Below are positions 11,628-21,877 of a DNA stretch of 64,000 nt, one piece after another (position 1 is the stretch's first letter; the number at the start of each line of letters is the position of its first letter). The position numbers and the translations under genes were made by a program. The DNA is from Paramecium tetraurelia (taxonomy: Eukaryota > Ciliophora > Oligohymenophorea > Peniculida > Parameciidae). The notes beneath the pieces were generated by a model. It did not search any database. It saw nothing but the letters and a program-made list of their open reading frames with translations, and had not been told where the DNA came from. The stretch spans positions 501,027 through 565,026 of the forward strand of contig NW_001799641.1 in the NCBI RefSeq assembly GCF_000165425.1. Reading direction: 5' to 3'.

Positions 11628-13511
11628 ATGTTAAAATATATTTTTAAAAATTCAATTACTTCCTTTCATCTCTTATCCAGATATCAAATAAGCATAGATA
11701 AGATTCGGAATTTTTGTATCATAGCTCACATTGATCATGGAAAATCTACTTTGGCAGATCGATTCCTTGAAATCACAGGGACGATTAGCAAAGGGAAACA
11801 TGAGTAATATTTGGATAAGTTGGAGGTTGAAAAAGAGAGAGGAATCACAGTTAAAGCATAATCAGCAGCTATGCTTTATAAAGTGGATGGAATAGAGGTA
11901 ATATAAATGAAGATAGTAGTATTTGTATAATTTGATTGACACTCCTGGACATGTGGATTTTACATACGAGGTATCACGTTCAATGAGAGCTTGTGAAGGT
12001 GCAATCTTATTGATTGATGCAACTCAAGGAATCTAGGCATAAACACTATCTAATTATATTTTGGCTAAGAAGTAGAATTTAAAGATTATACCCGTTATCA
12101 ATAAAATAGATATGACTTCTGCAAATACGGAGACCGTTATATAATAACTGGTTGAAAAATTCGATATGAATCCAAATGAGATATTTAAGGTGTCTGCTAA
12201 AAAAGGAACTGGAGTTACAGAGTTGCTAAATAATATAGTTACATTGATACCTCCCCCATAGGATCATAAAGAACTGAAGTGTTTTTTGATAGACAGTTGG
12301 TATGCTAGAGACAAAGGAGTTGTGTTGTTGATGTTAATGAAAGGAGGAATTTTGAAGAAGGGAGATTAGATATTATCTTGTGCATTCAAAAAGAAATATG
12401 ATGTTTTCGAAGTAGTCAATTCTATTAAATTAGGTAGGGATTTAAAGTCCGGAGAATGTTCCTTAGGAGAAGTTGGAACCAGGTTAGGTCGGGTATGTGA
12501 TGACGAATATGAAGGCAGCAAATGAGGCCAGAATAGGAGATACATTTAGAAATTCCTCTATCAAAGACTTTGGCTGAAGCTGGTTTTGAGTAGGTGAAAC
12601 CATTGGTTTATTGTGGTATTTATCCTGAAGACCCAGATGACTATGCTGAATTAAATAAATCAATATTCAAATTGGCATTGACTGATCCAGCTGTAATAAT
12701 TCAGAAGGAGAGTTCAGCAGCATTAGGAAATGGATATCGTTGTGGTTTTCTTGGAGTTCTACATATGGATGTATTTAGAGAGAGATTGGAGAATGAATAT
12801 AATTTGAGTGTCATATTGACATCTCCAAGTGTTCCTTATAAGGCAATTTTGAGGAATGGAAAGGAAGTTCTGGTTGAAAATGCAATAATGGCACCAGATG
12901 CTGCAGTCATCAAACATTATGAACAACCTATGGCTATGGCTACTATAATGTGTCCAGAAGAGTATAGTGCCACAATATTTTAATTGTGTGATGCTAGGAA
13001 TGGTAGAATAGTGGATTAAGAGAAGTATGATAAATAGGATAGATACATATTTAAATTCCCTTTGAATGAAATCATCTAGGATTTGTTTGATAAAATAAAG
13101 AGTGCAACTAAAGGGTATGGGTCATTGGAATACGAATTCTGCGGATTTGAAAAAGCAAACATCGTTAAATTAGTGATTCATTTAATGGATGATCCAGTGG
13201 ATGCATTGTCATTTATGGTACCAGAAGAAAGGGCTCATTAATTGGGAAAGAAGATTTGTTAAAGATTGAAGGACAATATTCCTTAACATTTATTTGTTGT
13301 ATCAATTTAAGCTAAGGTTGGTGGTAAAGTGATAGCAGCAGAGAAGATTGGAAGCACTGGAAAAAATGTAACTGCTAAATGTTATGGAGGGGATTACACA
13401 AGAAAGAAGAAGTTATTGGATAGATAGAAGGAGGGCAAGAAGAGGATGAGAGAAGTTGGCAGAGTTACTGTTAGGAAAGACACCTTCATTAGTGTATTCA
13501 AAGATGATTGA
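11628..13511 (+). CDS. GUF1: Mitochondrial elongation factor 4 (LepA/GUF1-like) with a frame anomaly
   Basis: A ribosome-bound GTPase of the LepA/GUF1 family that back-translocates or remodels stalled mitochondrial ribosomes. After a basic targeting-like N terminus ([18 protein letters not shown]) come the G1 loop [16 protein letters not shown], the switch-I region [13 protein letters not shown], the G3 motif [16 protein letters not shown] and the G4 motif VINKIDM. The LepA-specific part is also clear ([37 protein letters not shown]), ending in the family's basic tail with [21 protein letters not shown] 22-nt intron lies near 11900. Between about 12459 and 12545 the conserved peptide [18 protein letters not shown] sits in a different frame from both flanks, and I cannot fully repair this with introns. 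The gene may be intact with an unseen intron, or mildly damaged. The start at 11628 is the first ATG after the upstream stop. Confidence 0.85.
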
Positions 13512-13527
13512 AATATAAATATATATA

Positions 13528-14472
13528 TCATATTATCATAACTTTTGTTTGTTGTTCATTACCTATTTTGTTGATGACATCAAGATATCTAATCTACATG
13601 GCTGCATTGGCACTGAGTAATTCAGCAGCCTATTTCATCAATTTGGCTGATTATACATTGGATTCGGCTATTAAGATCTTCGCTTGTGCAGCTCTTGAGA
13701 TTTAATTAATCCATATACCTAAGTTCTGTGGCTGCCTATGCCAAAGCAGATTTAATCCTTTCGTTTATTTGAATATCCTTTATCATCATTAATTCAATAT
13801 CTATTCCCCAGTCATCTACGTGATCGTCAACAAATTGTTAGATATAATCTTAAATTTCTGTTCTTTTTTCTAACACATCTTGCAAGGTATAAGCTCCGAT
13901 TACACTTTTTATAGCTGCTAAAGTTATCTATGAAATAGCCATTTAAATGTCGTAAATATAAAAAATAGCCTTCTTTGGTTCCAACACTCGATAATAGACA
14001 GATGCATCAACCAATATGAGAATATTATCTTTTGTAATGACATATTGTTTCTAACAATCGATCATTTGGGTTCTACAATCGATTTTTATTAATTTATCGG
14101 TACATGGATTAAAGTATTATAAACCTGGGGGCACTAAGATAATTACGTTATCCTTTACTTGTTTTCACATACTTTCCAAATCTTAAATAGACTCCAACGA
14201 AACCTTATTCTATTTTCTTGTATGGATATTCAACAAATGGGTTGCACGGACAAAAGGCTGAACAATTTCCACAACACTCTCCACACTTATAAATGTAATT
14301 CTGGTAAGATCCTCCAAGACTCATATTCTTCTCATTTTCAACGAGGTTCTCTCTCGGATATTTATTCTATGGCTTGTTGTCATTTAAATACGGATTTATC
14401 TTCTCTTTTTCTAAAGCATCTGGATGAACTGGAACTGTAAATAATGTTTTTATTACTTTTAGCAAGTTGCAT
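13528..14472 (-). CDS. Stomatin-like SPFH-domain protein
   Basis: Three introns (22, 25 and 25 nt) join a protein with an unusual Cys-rich segment near the N terminus (CGECCGNCSAFCPC), followed by an SPFH domain. The domain shows EQGFVGVYLRFGKYV, MPPGLQYFNPCTD, KDNILILVDASVYYRV and SVIGAYTLQDVLEKR. The C-terminal helical part has the stomatin pattern (AAQAKILIAESNVQSAKLMK, then LLSANAAMQIRYLDVIN). Such proteins form oligomers on the cytosolic face of membranes and organise lipid microdomains. There is no clear membrane hairpin, so the Cys cluster may anchor the protein through palmitoylation (inference). It converges with the EF4 gene, 16 bp from its stop. The exact C terminus depends on a TGA at 13528. 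Confidence 0.85.
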
Positions 14473-14525
14473 GTTATGTAGTAATATATTAATTTATATA
14501 TATAAACTATTATATTATTATATTC

Positions 14526-15513
14526 ATGAATTTTGAAGATTATTAATATCTCTTCAAGTTTGTATTGATCGGAGACACAGGTTCAGTCATCAATCATTCT
14601 TAGGTGTTGGCAAGTCCTGTTTCCTGTCTCAATACGTCAAAGGCATATTCATTTAGGAGTATGATCCTACAATCGGACTCGAGTTTGAGAGCAAATCCAT
14701 TGAATTCAATGATGGCATCGTTGTTCAGAATCAACTATGGGACACAGTAACTATCATCAATTTAATTAGTCTGGAAGCTCTTAATTTATGGCAATATAGA
14801 AAACCTTTTGTTAAAAGTAATCCACAATCTATATATATCTCTAATTTTAGTGCTGCAGCTGCAATCATTTTCTATAAAATAGATAATCAAGACTCATTTA
14901 AGTCATTAGACAATTGGATCAACATCCTCAAATAGGTATCGTCTGACAAGATTCAAACTGTTATCGTTGCAACACACAAGGATCTAGAAGAGAAAAGGTC
15001 TTTTTATTCTTGAATTTAGATAAGTTGAAACCGAACAAGGAAGAAAGCTTGCCGATTCTATAGGAGCCAAATTTTTTGAAATCTCCAATCAAGACAAAGA
15101 TTAAATTGACGTGATTGTTAATACTCTATCCTTTAATGTCTTAAGATTAATAAGTTCCAGTAAAATCAATCCATTAAAATCAGTAATCATATTTATTATA
15201 ATAGCAATATGGTGTCAAAATGAGTCGATAATAAGAATAATAGTATGCTTCTTAATAAACAGATAAAACTGATAATAATAATAATTAGCAATAATTCACT
15301 CCAATTAAAAATAACCCAGATAATATAGAATTTGAATTTCCAAAAGAAACAGAAGAAGATACAATCACACCCAATAAAGCTACAGGTTCTCCAAAAGAGC
15401 CATAACAAAAGGAAAATGGAACAAATTAATAAAATAAAAACCAATCACGAAATGTATTCATGGTTTTGATACCGATAATATTTGCTTATGGATTTTATTT
15501 TTTATTTATATGA
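14526..15513 (+). CDS. Rab-like small GTPase with a C-terminal membrane anchor
   Basis: Five short introns interrupt it. The G1 loop is FVLIGDTGVGKS and the switch-I Thr is in YDPTIGLEF. The G3 motif is WDTSGSSQF rather than WDTAGQE, so the glutamine that helps GTP hydrolysis is replaced. The base-recognition motif is ATHKDL rather than NKxD, and the G5 region reads GAKFFEIS. A low-complexity linker of about 80 residues rich in Gln, Asn, Lys and Glu follows the G domain. The chain then ends in a hydrophobic stretch (VFMVLIPIIFAYGFYFLFI) directly before the stop. There is no C-terminal Cys for prenylation, so the protein looks tail-anchored. It may cycle slowly or not at all between GTP and GDP states. 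Confidence 0.8.
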
Positions 15514-15579
15514 ATAATTGTGTATTAAAAATGTATATTTAATAATAATATTTTAATCAATATCATGACTGTGTAACTT

Positions 15580-18108
15580 TCAAATGAATTCTAAAATATT
15601 ATTATTGATATCTATGTGCATATTTCTTTGTTTGCAATTACCCTAAACGTTATATTATAACAATTACATAAAGATATTTGTTTAATTCAATGCCCATCCA
15701 ACCCACTATAATTGAATGCATTATTGGATTGCTTCTATGCATTTCTAGAGCGTATTTTTGAACTTTGTACAAGGGAATTGGTTGGAGATTGTAATTTTTA
15801 CATCTTAAATTTGTTAATGAATGAATGCATCTCACATACAACCCTCGAACTTGATCATCATCAAAATTTAAGAATTACGGTTTATTTTACGATGAATATT
15901 CCACTGGAGTTGGAACCAAGGGATTAGTTAGATTCCAGTAATTCTCAGTCATTTGCTACAATTTATCAATAACATATTCTTATTTGAATACAGCACTGGC
16001 ATTAATGTTGAATAATTTGGATATCAATAGAGTAGTTATCTATATGTAGGCAACATGATCCATATTATTGGAATCAAATTTAATTGGTTAAGGAATCTTC
16101 TTATACCCAGTCCATACACATTCTAAGGCATCTGTCGGATACTTTTTCAATAATTCATTGATCTTGAACTCGAAATGGAATTCGTATAATTCCTTTGATA
16201 AACTGAGTATTTTGTCTAGAGTCAAATTGAATCCTGGCTTGGATATCCTATTAATCACATGAGCTCTAATATGATAATTATCAACCCTATTAATACTAAT
16301 GCAATATAATACACATCAGGTTCGTCGAAATTTTGGAGGTATCCGTTTCTATCCTAAAGGAATTTTTAAAAGTCTGTAACAAAACCAACAAAACTGTTGT
16401 CAAACACTTCCTTGGCCCATAAAACACAATGAATTGGAAGATAAGGGAATTTCTTGTAAGTGTCCTAATCTACATTGTACACATTCTTCAAGGTCTCTTA
16501 GATTTGTAATTATTAATTTGGTTTTCCAAATTAAGTATAAGCCTTTAAACCATTAAGAATTTGATCAAATAAAATCTTATTGTGTTTCTAAGCTTGCTGT
16601 TGGATGAGCAATCTTGATGTTTGATTGTTGATGGCAGAAAAGATGATGTCATGCTATTTCACAATAATCTCAGATTTCTCACTGAATTTGCTTTTATCAA
16701 CATCAATGTTCATAGTATTACAGAGTAACTGCGCTTATTCTTAAGCGACATCAGCCTTTGCCTTTCCAAGAGTCGATGAACTATTATTATTGACTAATTT
16801 ACTTAAACCAATAATGAGTGCCTAAAGTATATTTACGAACAATATCATCATCTAAGATAGTGAGTTTTGAATTTGGCTGAGTGCAACACTCCATCAAAGA
16901 AAAGAGTCTAACAACCTCGCATCCAGTTCCTCCACTTCCAATAACCAAGGCATTTAGTGATTGCAATTTGACTTTAATTTGCTAGTCATCACTATCGATA
17001 TCACTAACAAATTAAATGAAAGAGCATTCTAATGGAGTGAATTTCCCTGTGAATTTGACTACTTCCAAACTGCAATAGCCTGCCCAAAGACTGATGACTG
17101 GATATTTTGTTGTCTACATGAATTTGATTGTTTTTTAACACAATTACACATCAAACTAATCTAAATCAAATGTTTTATAGACAGCCAAAGCGATATTGAT
17201 GATCTCCTATTCACTCTATGGTTTAGTAGTCTAATCCAAGAGTTACAAATTGGCAATGACAGTACTGTAAACAATCTTATCCTCATTTGTTTTAAGTGTG
17301 TTAGGTTTGTATATGCTTTCTGACAGTTTTTGAAAGTGATACTTGAAAGGTACCTTAGTCAATTAAACTAATCCACCTGCCAAATACTTATTGTAATGCT
17401 AAGTGTATTCAATAGAAAATTCGGTTGGTGATATTACTTTGATTGGACGTGCTTCAGGCCCATTTACTTAGGTCATACCTTCAACATTACTGATTCTTAC
17501 AAAATCACCAGTCTTGTAATTGTGAGGAATGGATTCATGGATTTTTACTATACCTGGATTTGAATTAGTAATGTTGGTGATATGATATGGAAATGGCTAG
17601 ACTCCATCTCTATCAAACACTTTAAATCCTTAGCCAAAATCTGAAAATTTAAGACAAATAAATCCAAAAGTACATGTCCAAATCACTCCCTTATTATACT
17701 TTTAATTTTTAGATGAATTTTAACGTAAGTGCTCACTTACTGATATTGCAAAATTCAGGGATTAAATATCACAAATTATTGTTAAATCATGTTTGTCTAC
17801 TTTTGACAGAATCTCATTGTCCTTGTAGGACATCTCCAACGTTTCTATTTATGTTACATTGTTTGTTTTTAGAAGCTATTCACATTATTTCAGTCTTTGT
17901 GATTATTAATCGCAAAGTGTAATCAATTCAGGTTGTTGTGTAGAAATATGTTTGGCAATCTCTAATCCAAGCTAGGATTGTAGTTATTAATTACGCTTGA
18001 CAATCCGATGATGATAATCTTAAGACGTTAGAATTTCTATGCTGTGGTCTTTCCAAATAATTTGAGTTCCTTCTCTGTCGCCAATTCATCGAATGACTGA
18101 ATTTACAT
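15580..18108 (-). CDS. E1 (Uba1)-like protein, apparently without the catalytic cysteine
   Basis: Roughly 800 aa in several exons; ubiquitin E1 is usually about 1000 or more. The inactive-adenylation half begins ELATEKELKLFGKTTAQKFQ and IIIIGLSS/LGLEIAKHI across a 23-nt intron, matching the Uba1 opening. The second adenylation half has LNALVIGSGGTGCEVVRLF and LTILDDDI. The catalytic-cysteine half-domain follows, but where Uba1 has its CTLKNFP signature this protein reads IQETLKNVYN (about 16481..16515), with Glu in place of Cys. Flanking landmarks are kept: HCVLWAKEVFDN and the C-terminal FDSNNMDHVAYI. The Arg-rich NLNRQFLF adenylation motif is also not evident. It probably cannot form the thioester and may be a regulatory pseudoenzyme or a decaying paralog. 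Confidence 0.75.
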
Positions 18109-18209
18109 AGAAATGTATTTATTAATTAATTATTTATTTATGGACTGAGCAATATTATTTAGATACTATATTAAATCAATACATCAGCCACTCATACAAT
18201 AATATCTCG

Positions 18210-18418
18210 TCATCTATAGGCTATATAATTTATTAATTAGAATTATTACCCTGTCTCTAATTCTGGCGTCTTGTATCACACTAAGTTTTATATTCCCTCT
18301 TTAATTCAATATCTTGTTTAATATTGTTTTAAGAACATTGCCAAAGCAACCCTGTAAGAGTACATTTGCTTAGTTATTTAACTAAACTATCTTAAATATC
18401 TTAAGATTTAAAATTCAT
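18210..18418 (-). CDS. Hypothetical small cysteine-containing protein
   Basis: ATG 18418 opens MNFKSQDIQDSLVKQLSK, followed by CTLTGLLWQC and a charged C terminus with CDTRRQNQRQ. A likely 29-nt intron (GTAATAATTC...TATATAG) leads to a TGA at 18210, giving about 59 aa. Three Cys residues in a short helical protein are loosely reminiscent of small mitochondrial twin-Cys proteins, but the spacing does not match a family I know. It could also be a chance reading. Confidence 0.4.
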
Positions 18419-19109
18419 CTTTGGGATTTGGATCGTAGTTAAGAAATATTGCTAAATTGATAATGATCAAAAATTTATTTCATAATGAACATTCGTTTAA
18501 TTGTAATCTAATGTAGAGAAGATGAGTTTAAATAGTTTACTTCTTTTAAAAATACAATTGAATAAGAAGCACTTACATTAAATGTTTGGTTATTTGAATT
18601 ATTTAATTTGATATGATTGCTTTCAAAGTCATATTAATCTTAGTTAATTAATTGATTGCCTATATATATCATTTGGACGATATAACTATTTACTTTTTTA
18701 ATATTCCTCAATTTTTTAGATATCTTCAAGTAAATATAAGTGATTTATCAAATTCATTTATTATCCTATAGATTAGTTTATTATAATCATAGATATTAGA
18801 TAAATCAATTTAAAACATATTCAATAAGATGATAAACTGAAATTTAAATGAAATCTCATGTATAATAATGAAACTAAAATCTAAATCCTAATATATATGA
18901 ATCAGGAATTGATGCTTCTTAAATTTATACATAGTTGATTTTCTAAACACAGTTTACAAATAGAGTAATATGCAAAAATTGATATCCTTTCATAATGATT
19001 ATGAAGCATTAATTTAATTATTATAATAAATTAAGAATATCAGACTTGTTATATTTGTTATTTGTTTTATATATGAATATATGAAAATAGTTTGTATACA
19101 CAAATAAAC
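18419..19109. other. AT-rich intergenic stretch, no gene seen
   Basis: About 690 bp of very AT-rich sequence with frequent TGA in the longer readings. I see no domain-like peptide, intron-bounded exon or RNA-like fold. It presumably contains the promoter of the small gene downstream of 18418 and the 3' end of the gene ending at 19110. Confidence 0.5.
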
Positions 19110-19540
19110 TCAAAATTTATCCATTTTTAGATCATCATAACTATTAAAATGTAGTAAATGAATTGGATCTTTTTCGATGACCTTCCTTTTCTTATTTTAC
19201 TTACTTGGATTGTTTTTAGTTACCATACAAATTAATTTGGAGTACAACTTAAGGTGCTTTTTTAACATTCAATTTCAGATATAGAATAGCAGGAGTCATC
19301 CTCATCCTCTACATATTACTCATTATTTCTTGGATTTATGTAATTCTCCAAAATAAATTACTCCAACTATCCTTTTTCATAAGATTAAAATAATTGCCCT
19401 AAATCTTTTGTATCATGAGAAACAACAAAATTCTTTAACTCACTTCTCTCCTCTGCTGTAATCAAATTCTATTGAAACATACTTTATATTGTACGAAGTA
19501 GCGAGGAATAAAATGGAACTAGCTCTATATTTGAAGACAT
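19110..19540 (-). CDS. Hypothetical acidic protein
   Basis: About 137 aa starting MSSNIELVPFYSSLLRTIQ. The first half is helical (NLITAEERSELKNFVVSHD), the middle very acidic (YVEDEDDSCYSISEIE) and the end basic (CKQNKKRKVIEKD) before HLLHFNSYDDLKMDKF and TGA 19110. The last part requires a 20-nt intron (GTAACTAAAAACAATCCAAG). The basic stretch could be a nuclear targeting signal. No family is recognised. Confidence 0.6.
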
Positions 19541-19679
19541 ATTTAAACGAATTATATTAAAATATTGTTTTAGTTTTTTAACTAAGCAAATTTTTACATT
19601 AATTCCAGACCTATTCTTCTCAACAGATATTCGTTATTTGATATTACATAAAACTATAAATTTTATTATCATGATCATT

Positions 19680-19899
19680 TCAAAATTAATGAGGTTCACC
19701 TTATGTTGGTAACAAACCAAATCTCTTCTTCAATTCAACACGATATTTCTAATTAACATCATCTGGACTGAATCTTGCTATTAAATTAATTCGCATCTAT
19801 ACCAGGATGAGCATTAAATGTATATGAACCATCATCAAGTGTGTTTTTTAAGGTGTAAACTCTTTTTCCCTCTTCATTCAAATAATACCTCAAATGCAT
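19680..19899 (-). CDS. NOP10: H/ACA ribonucleoprotein subunit Nop10
   Basis: 64 aa, the normal size of the family, with one 25-nt intron (GTATAGATGC...TTAATAG). The sequence MHLRYYLNEEGKRVYTLKNT, then SYTFNAHPARFSPDD and YRVELKKRFGLLPTQ, follows eukaryotic Nop10 almost position by position. As in other eukaryotic members, the zinc-binding cysteines of the archaeal form are absent. Nop10 binds dyskerin in H/ACA snoRNPs, which guide pseudouridylation of rRNA in the nucleolus, and is part of the telomerase holoenzyme in several lineages. Recognition is direct from the whole length. Confidence 0.93.
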
Positions 19900-20329
19900 T
19901 TTTATTTTAATATTAATTAATAGAGATCTAATTTGTCAATATTAGAAAATATTTATACTCAGAACACTATCATTTCATACTTTTGTATATTTCTAACTTT
20001 TTATCTAAAAGCTATAATTTTAAATTCATGACGATGATGCATTAATGTAAAATTTTAGAACTAAACAAATTATTTCCTACTTCATTGCAAATCAAGAAGT
20101 TGTAATGATAAGATAATGACAATCAAGAAAAGTTGCATTTTTCAATCAACAAATGCGTGGGAATGATTTTGAATTGTTTTAATTGAAATTCAAAGTTTCT
20201 GAATTTTGTGTATATAGAAACAACAACAAGATTACCATATCTATTTAAGCATAATTACTTAAATTATGAATTGTTTGTAGTTGATTTAAAACAAAATATG
20301 CGTAGATATTTGATATCATATAATATGAA
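19900..20329. other. Intergenic stretch between NOP10 and the Sec61-beta-like gene
   Basis: 430 bp, AT-rich. Readings in both strands are short or low-complexity, and I see no recognisable coding or RNA feature. It should include the NOP10 promoter at its left end. Confidence 0.45.
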
Positions 20330-20614
20330 TCATTGTCCTTCAGGGGCAGCTTCTGCACCTCCTGATCTAAGTTTGCTGAATATGTGTAGGAGCACAACGA
20401 TTCCCAAATATACAAGACTAATTATAAGTACGGTGTTTGGTTGAACTTTAAGCAGATGAGACATCTCCAGAATAGAAATTATAATCCTGATTGTCCTCCA
20501 TTATTCATGTTGTTTTTTGATGCTAAATCATGTAAACACAAATATCTTACGACTCTTGCCTCCTCCTTGTCTTCTCTTGATAGCATCCTTGGCGAGTTAA
20601 GCTTTTTCAGACAT
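20330..20614 (-). CDS. Sec61-beta-like translocon subunit with irregular reading frame
   Basis: Starts MSEKAQLAKDAIKRRQGG, then a 28-nt intron and a Gly/Asn-rich segment (NNMNNGGQSGLQF). It ends with a single membrane helix of Sec61-beta type (KVQPNTVLIISLVYLGIVVL followed by LHIFSKLRSGG). Sec61-beta is the small tail-anchored subunit of the ER protein-conducting channel. Between LQF and KVQPN the frame must change by 2 nt. A peptide resembling the family's FYTDD segment (NFYSGDVSSA) lies in the third frame. Either a 17-nt intron (GTCTCATCTGCTTAAAG) exists or the copy carries small indels. Total length is close to the usual 80-95 aa. Confidence 0.7.
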
Positions 20615-21129
20615 TTATTTAATTAATTAATATTAATAATGTGCACGTTGTTTAATTAATAGTTGTATAAAAATCATCAAATAAACAAATTCTCATTTTT
20701 TACTATAACAAAATAATTTATAATCAATTAAAAAAACTTAAAATTCATACTGAAATTTTTATCTCAATTCAAACTGTTAAATTACAGAATCCATATTTAA
20801 CCTAGAAATTCATCATTATTTCTAACATTTCAATAAATCATTTCCAAATCAAAAGGGAGTGACATTAAACATAGAACAGAATGGAACTAAGAAAAAATCC
20901 ATTTGAATTGCTCACTAGACTTCAATTTGAATTCTCTTGCATATTGCTAATGGGATATTAATTTCAAATCATTGATTAAAAACAATAATATTTACTTTTT
21001 TCATATAAATTGAGATTTCATGAATTAAATAATTTTCCAAAATAATTTTAATTTATGGTATTTCAGATATGAGATGGATAATATAAAATATCAAAGTAAT
21101 AATATATAATATATTATTAATTAAAATAT
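20615..21129. other. AT-rich intergenic stretch, no gene seen
   Basis: About 515 bp with homopolymeric A/T runs. I found no reading longer than a few dozen codons with protein-like composition, and no motif. Confidence 0.45.
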
Positions 21130-21654
21130 TCATTTTTAAATAGTTTTCCTTAAAATGCCTTTGTTAATTATTTAAGATGAGTTTTTTTTATTATATTTAT
21201 ATATTTCATTAGTCATCTAGCCAGTATGATTTAATGAAAATGTTGTAAAAGGGTCTAATTAATTTACTTCGATAATTTAATATTCCTATTCATTCTCGTG
21301 ATTTAAAATATAATTTTCATTTAACTATTCCACTTATTAATTATTCAATTTAAATTCATTAGACCAATAATCTTTCAATTTACTAATTTCTTAATCCGGC
21401 AATTCTGAATTCGAATAGTTTTGATGTTAGATTTCTTGAAAATCAGGTAAGCACCTTATAAATGGTGCTTTGATTTATCTAGAAAGATATTCTTCATCGA
21501 TGGATTCTTGGGGTCCTCTTTTACAATTCGTAAAAGGTGAGTTGTCCTCTTACTCCTAGAGGATAGTTTTATAAAAATCTTCAGATTCTACCACCTAATG
21601 ATGTTTTTTTCTTTAAGTTGCTTTAATAAATTTTTTCTCTCCTAATTCTATCAT
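21130..21654 (-). CDS. Hypothetical acidic protein, single exon
   Basis: 174 aa without introns, starting MIELGEKKFIKATQRKKHH. It contains many Glu, Asn and Gln residues and a short Cys-containing patch (FTNCKRGPQESIDEEYLSRQ). The C-terminal half is probably disordered or coiled (NNQQVEQLNENYILN). There is no signal peptide, membrane helix or known domain. It lies about 220 bp downstream of the PUF gene on the same strand. Confidence 0.7.
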
Positions 21655-21877
21655 CTTTTAATTAATAATGAAAACGATATTAAAAATTCTGGAGTCTAAT
21701 AAATTCTGTTTCCAATCTGATTATACAGATTTAACAAAAAGGCTAAATGCATTTAAATTCTATAGATTAAATGTGATATAAAAAGAAAAAGGATAAACTA
21801 ATTGATAAAGATTATAATTATACAAATATTCTATGCATTAAAATATTGATATCATTTTTTATGTTGTCATTTAAATG

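Noticed and set aside
11900-11930. Frameshift in EF4 near the G3 motif
   Set aside because: A standard 22-nt intron (GTAATATAAATGAAGATAGTAG) restores [10 protein letters not shown] exactly, unlike the later anomaly near 12500.
13508-13705. Plus-strand hydrophobic reading just after EF4
   Set aside because: The minus strand here encodes the stomatin C-terminal helices in a clean frame; the plus reading is antisense.
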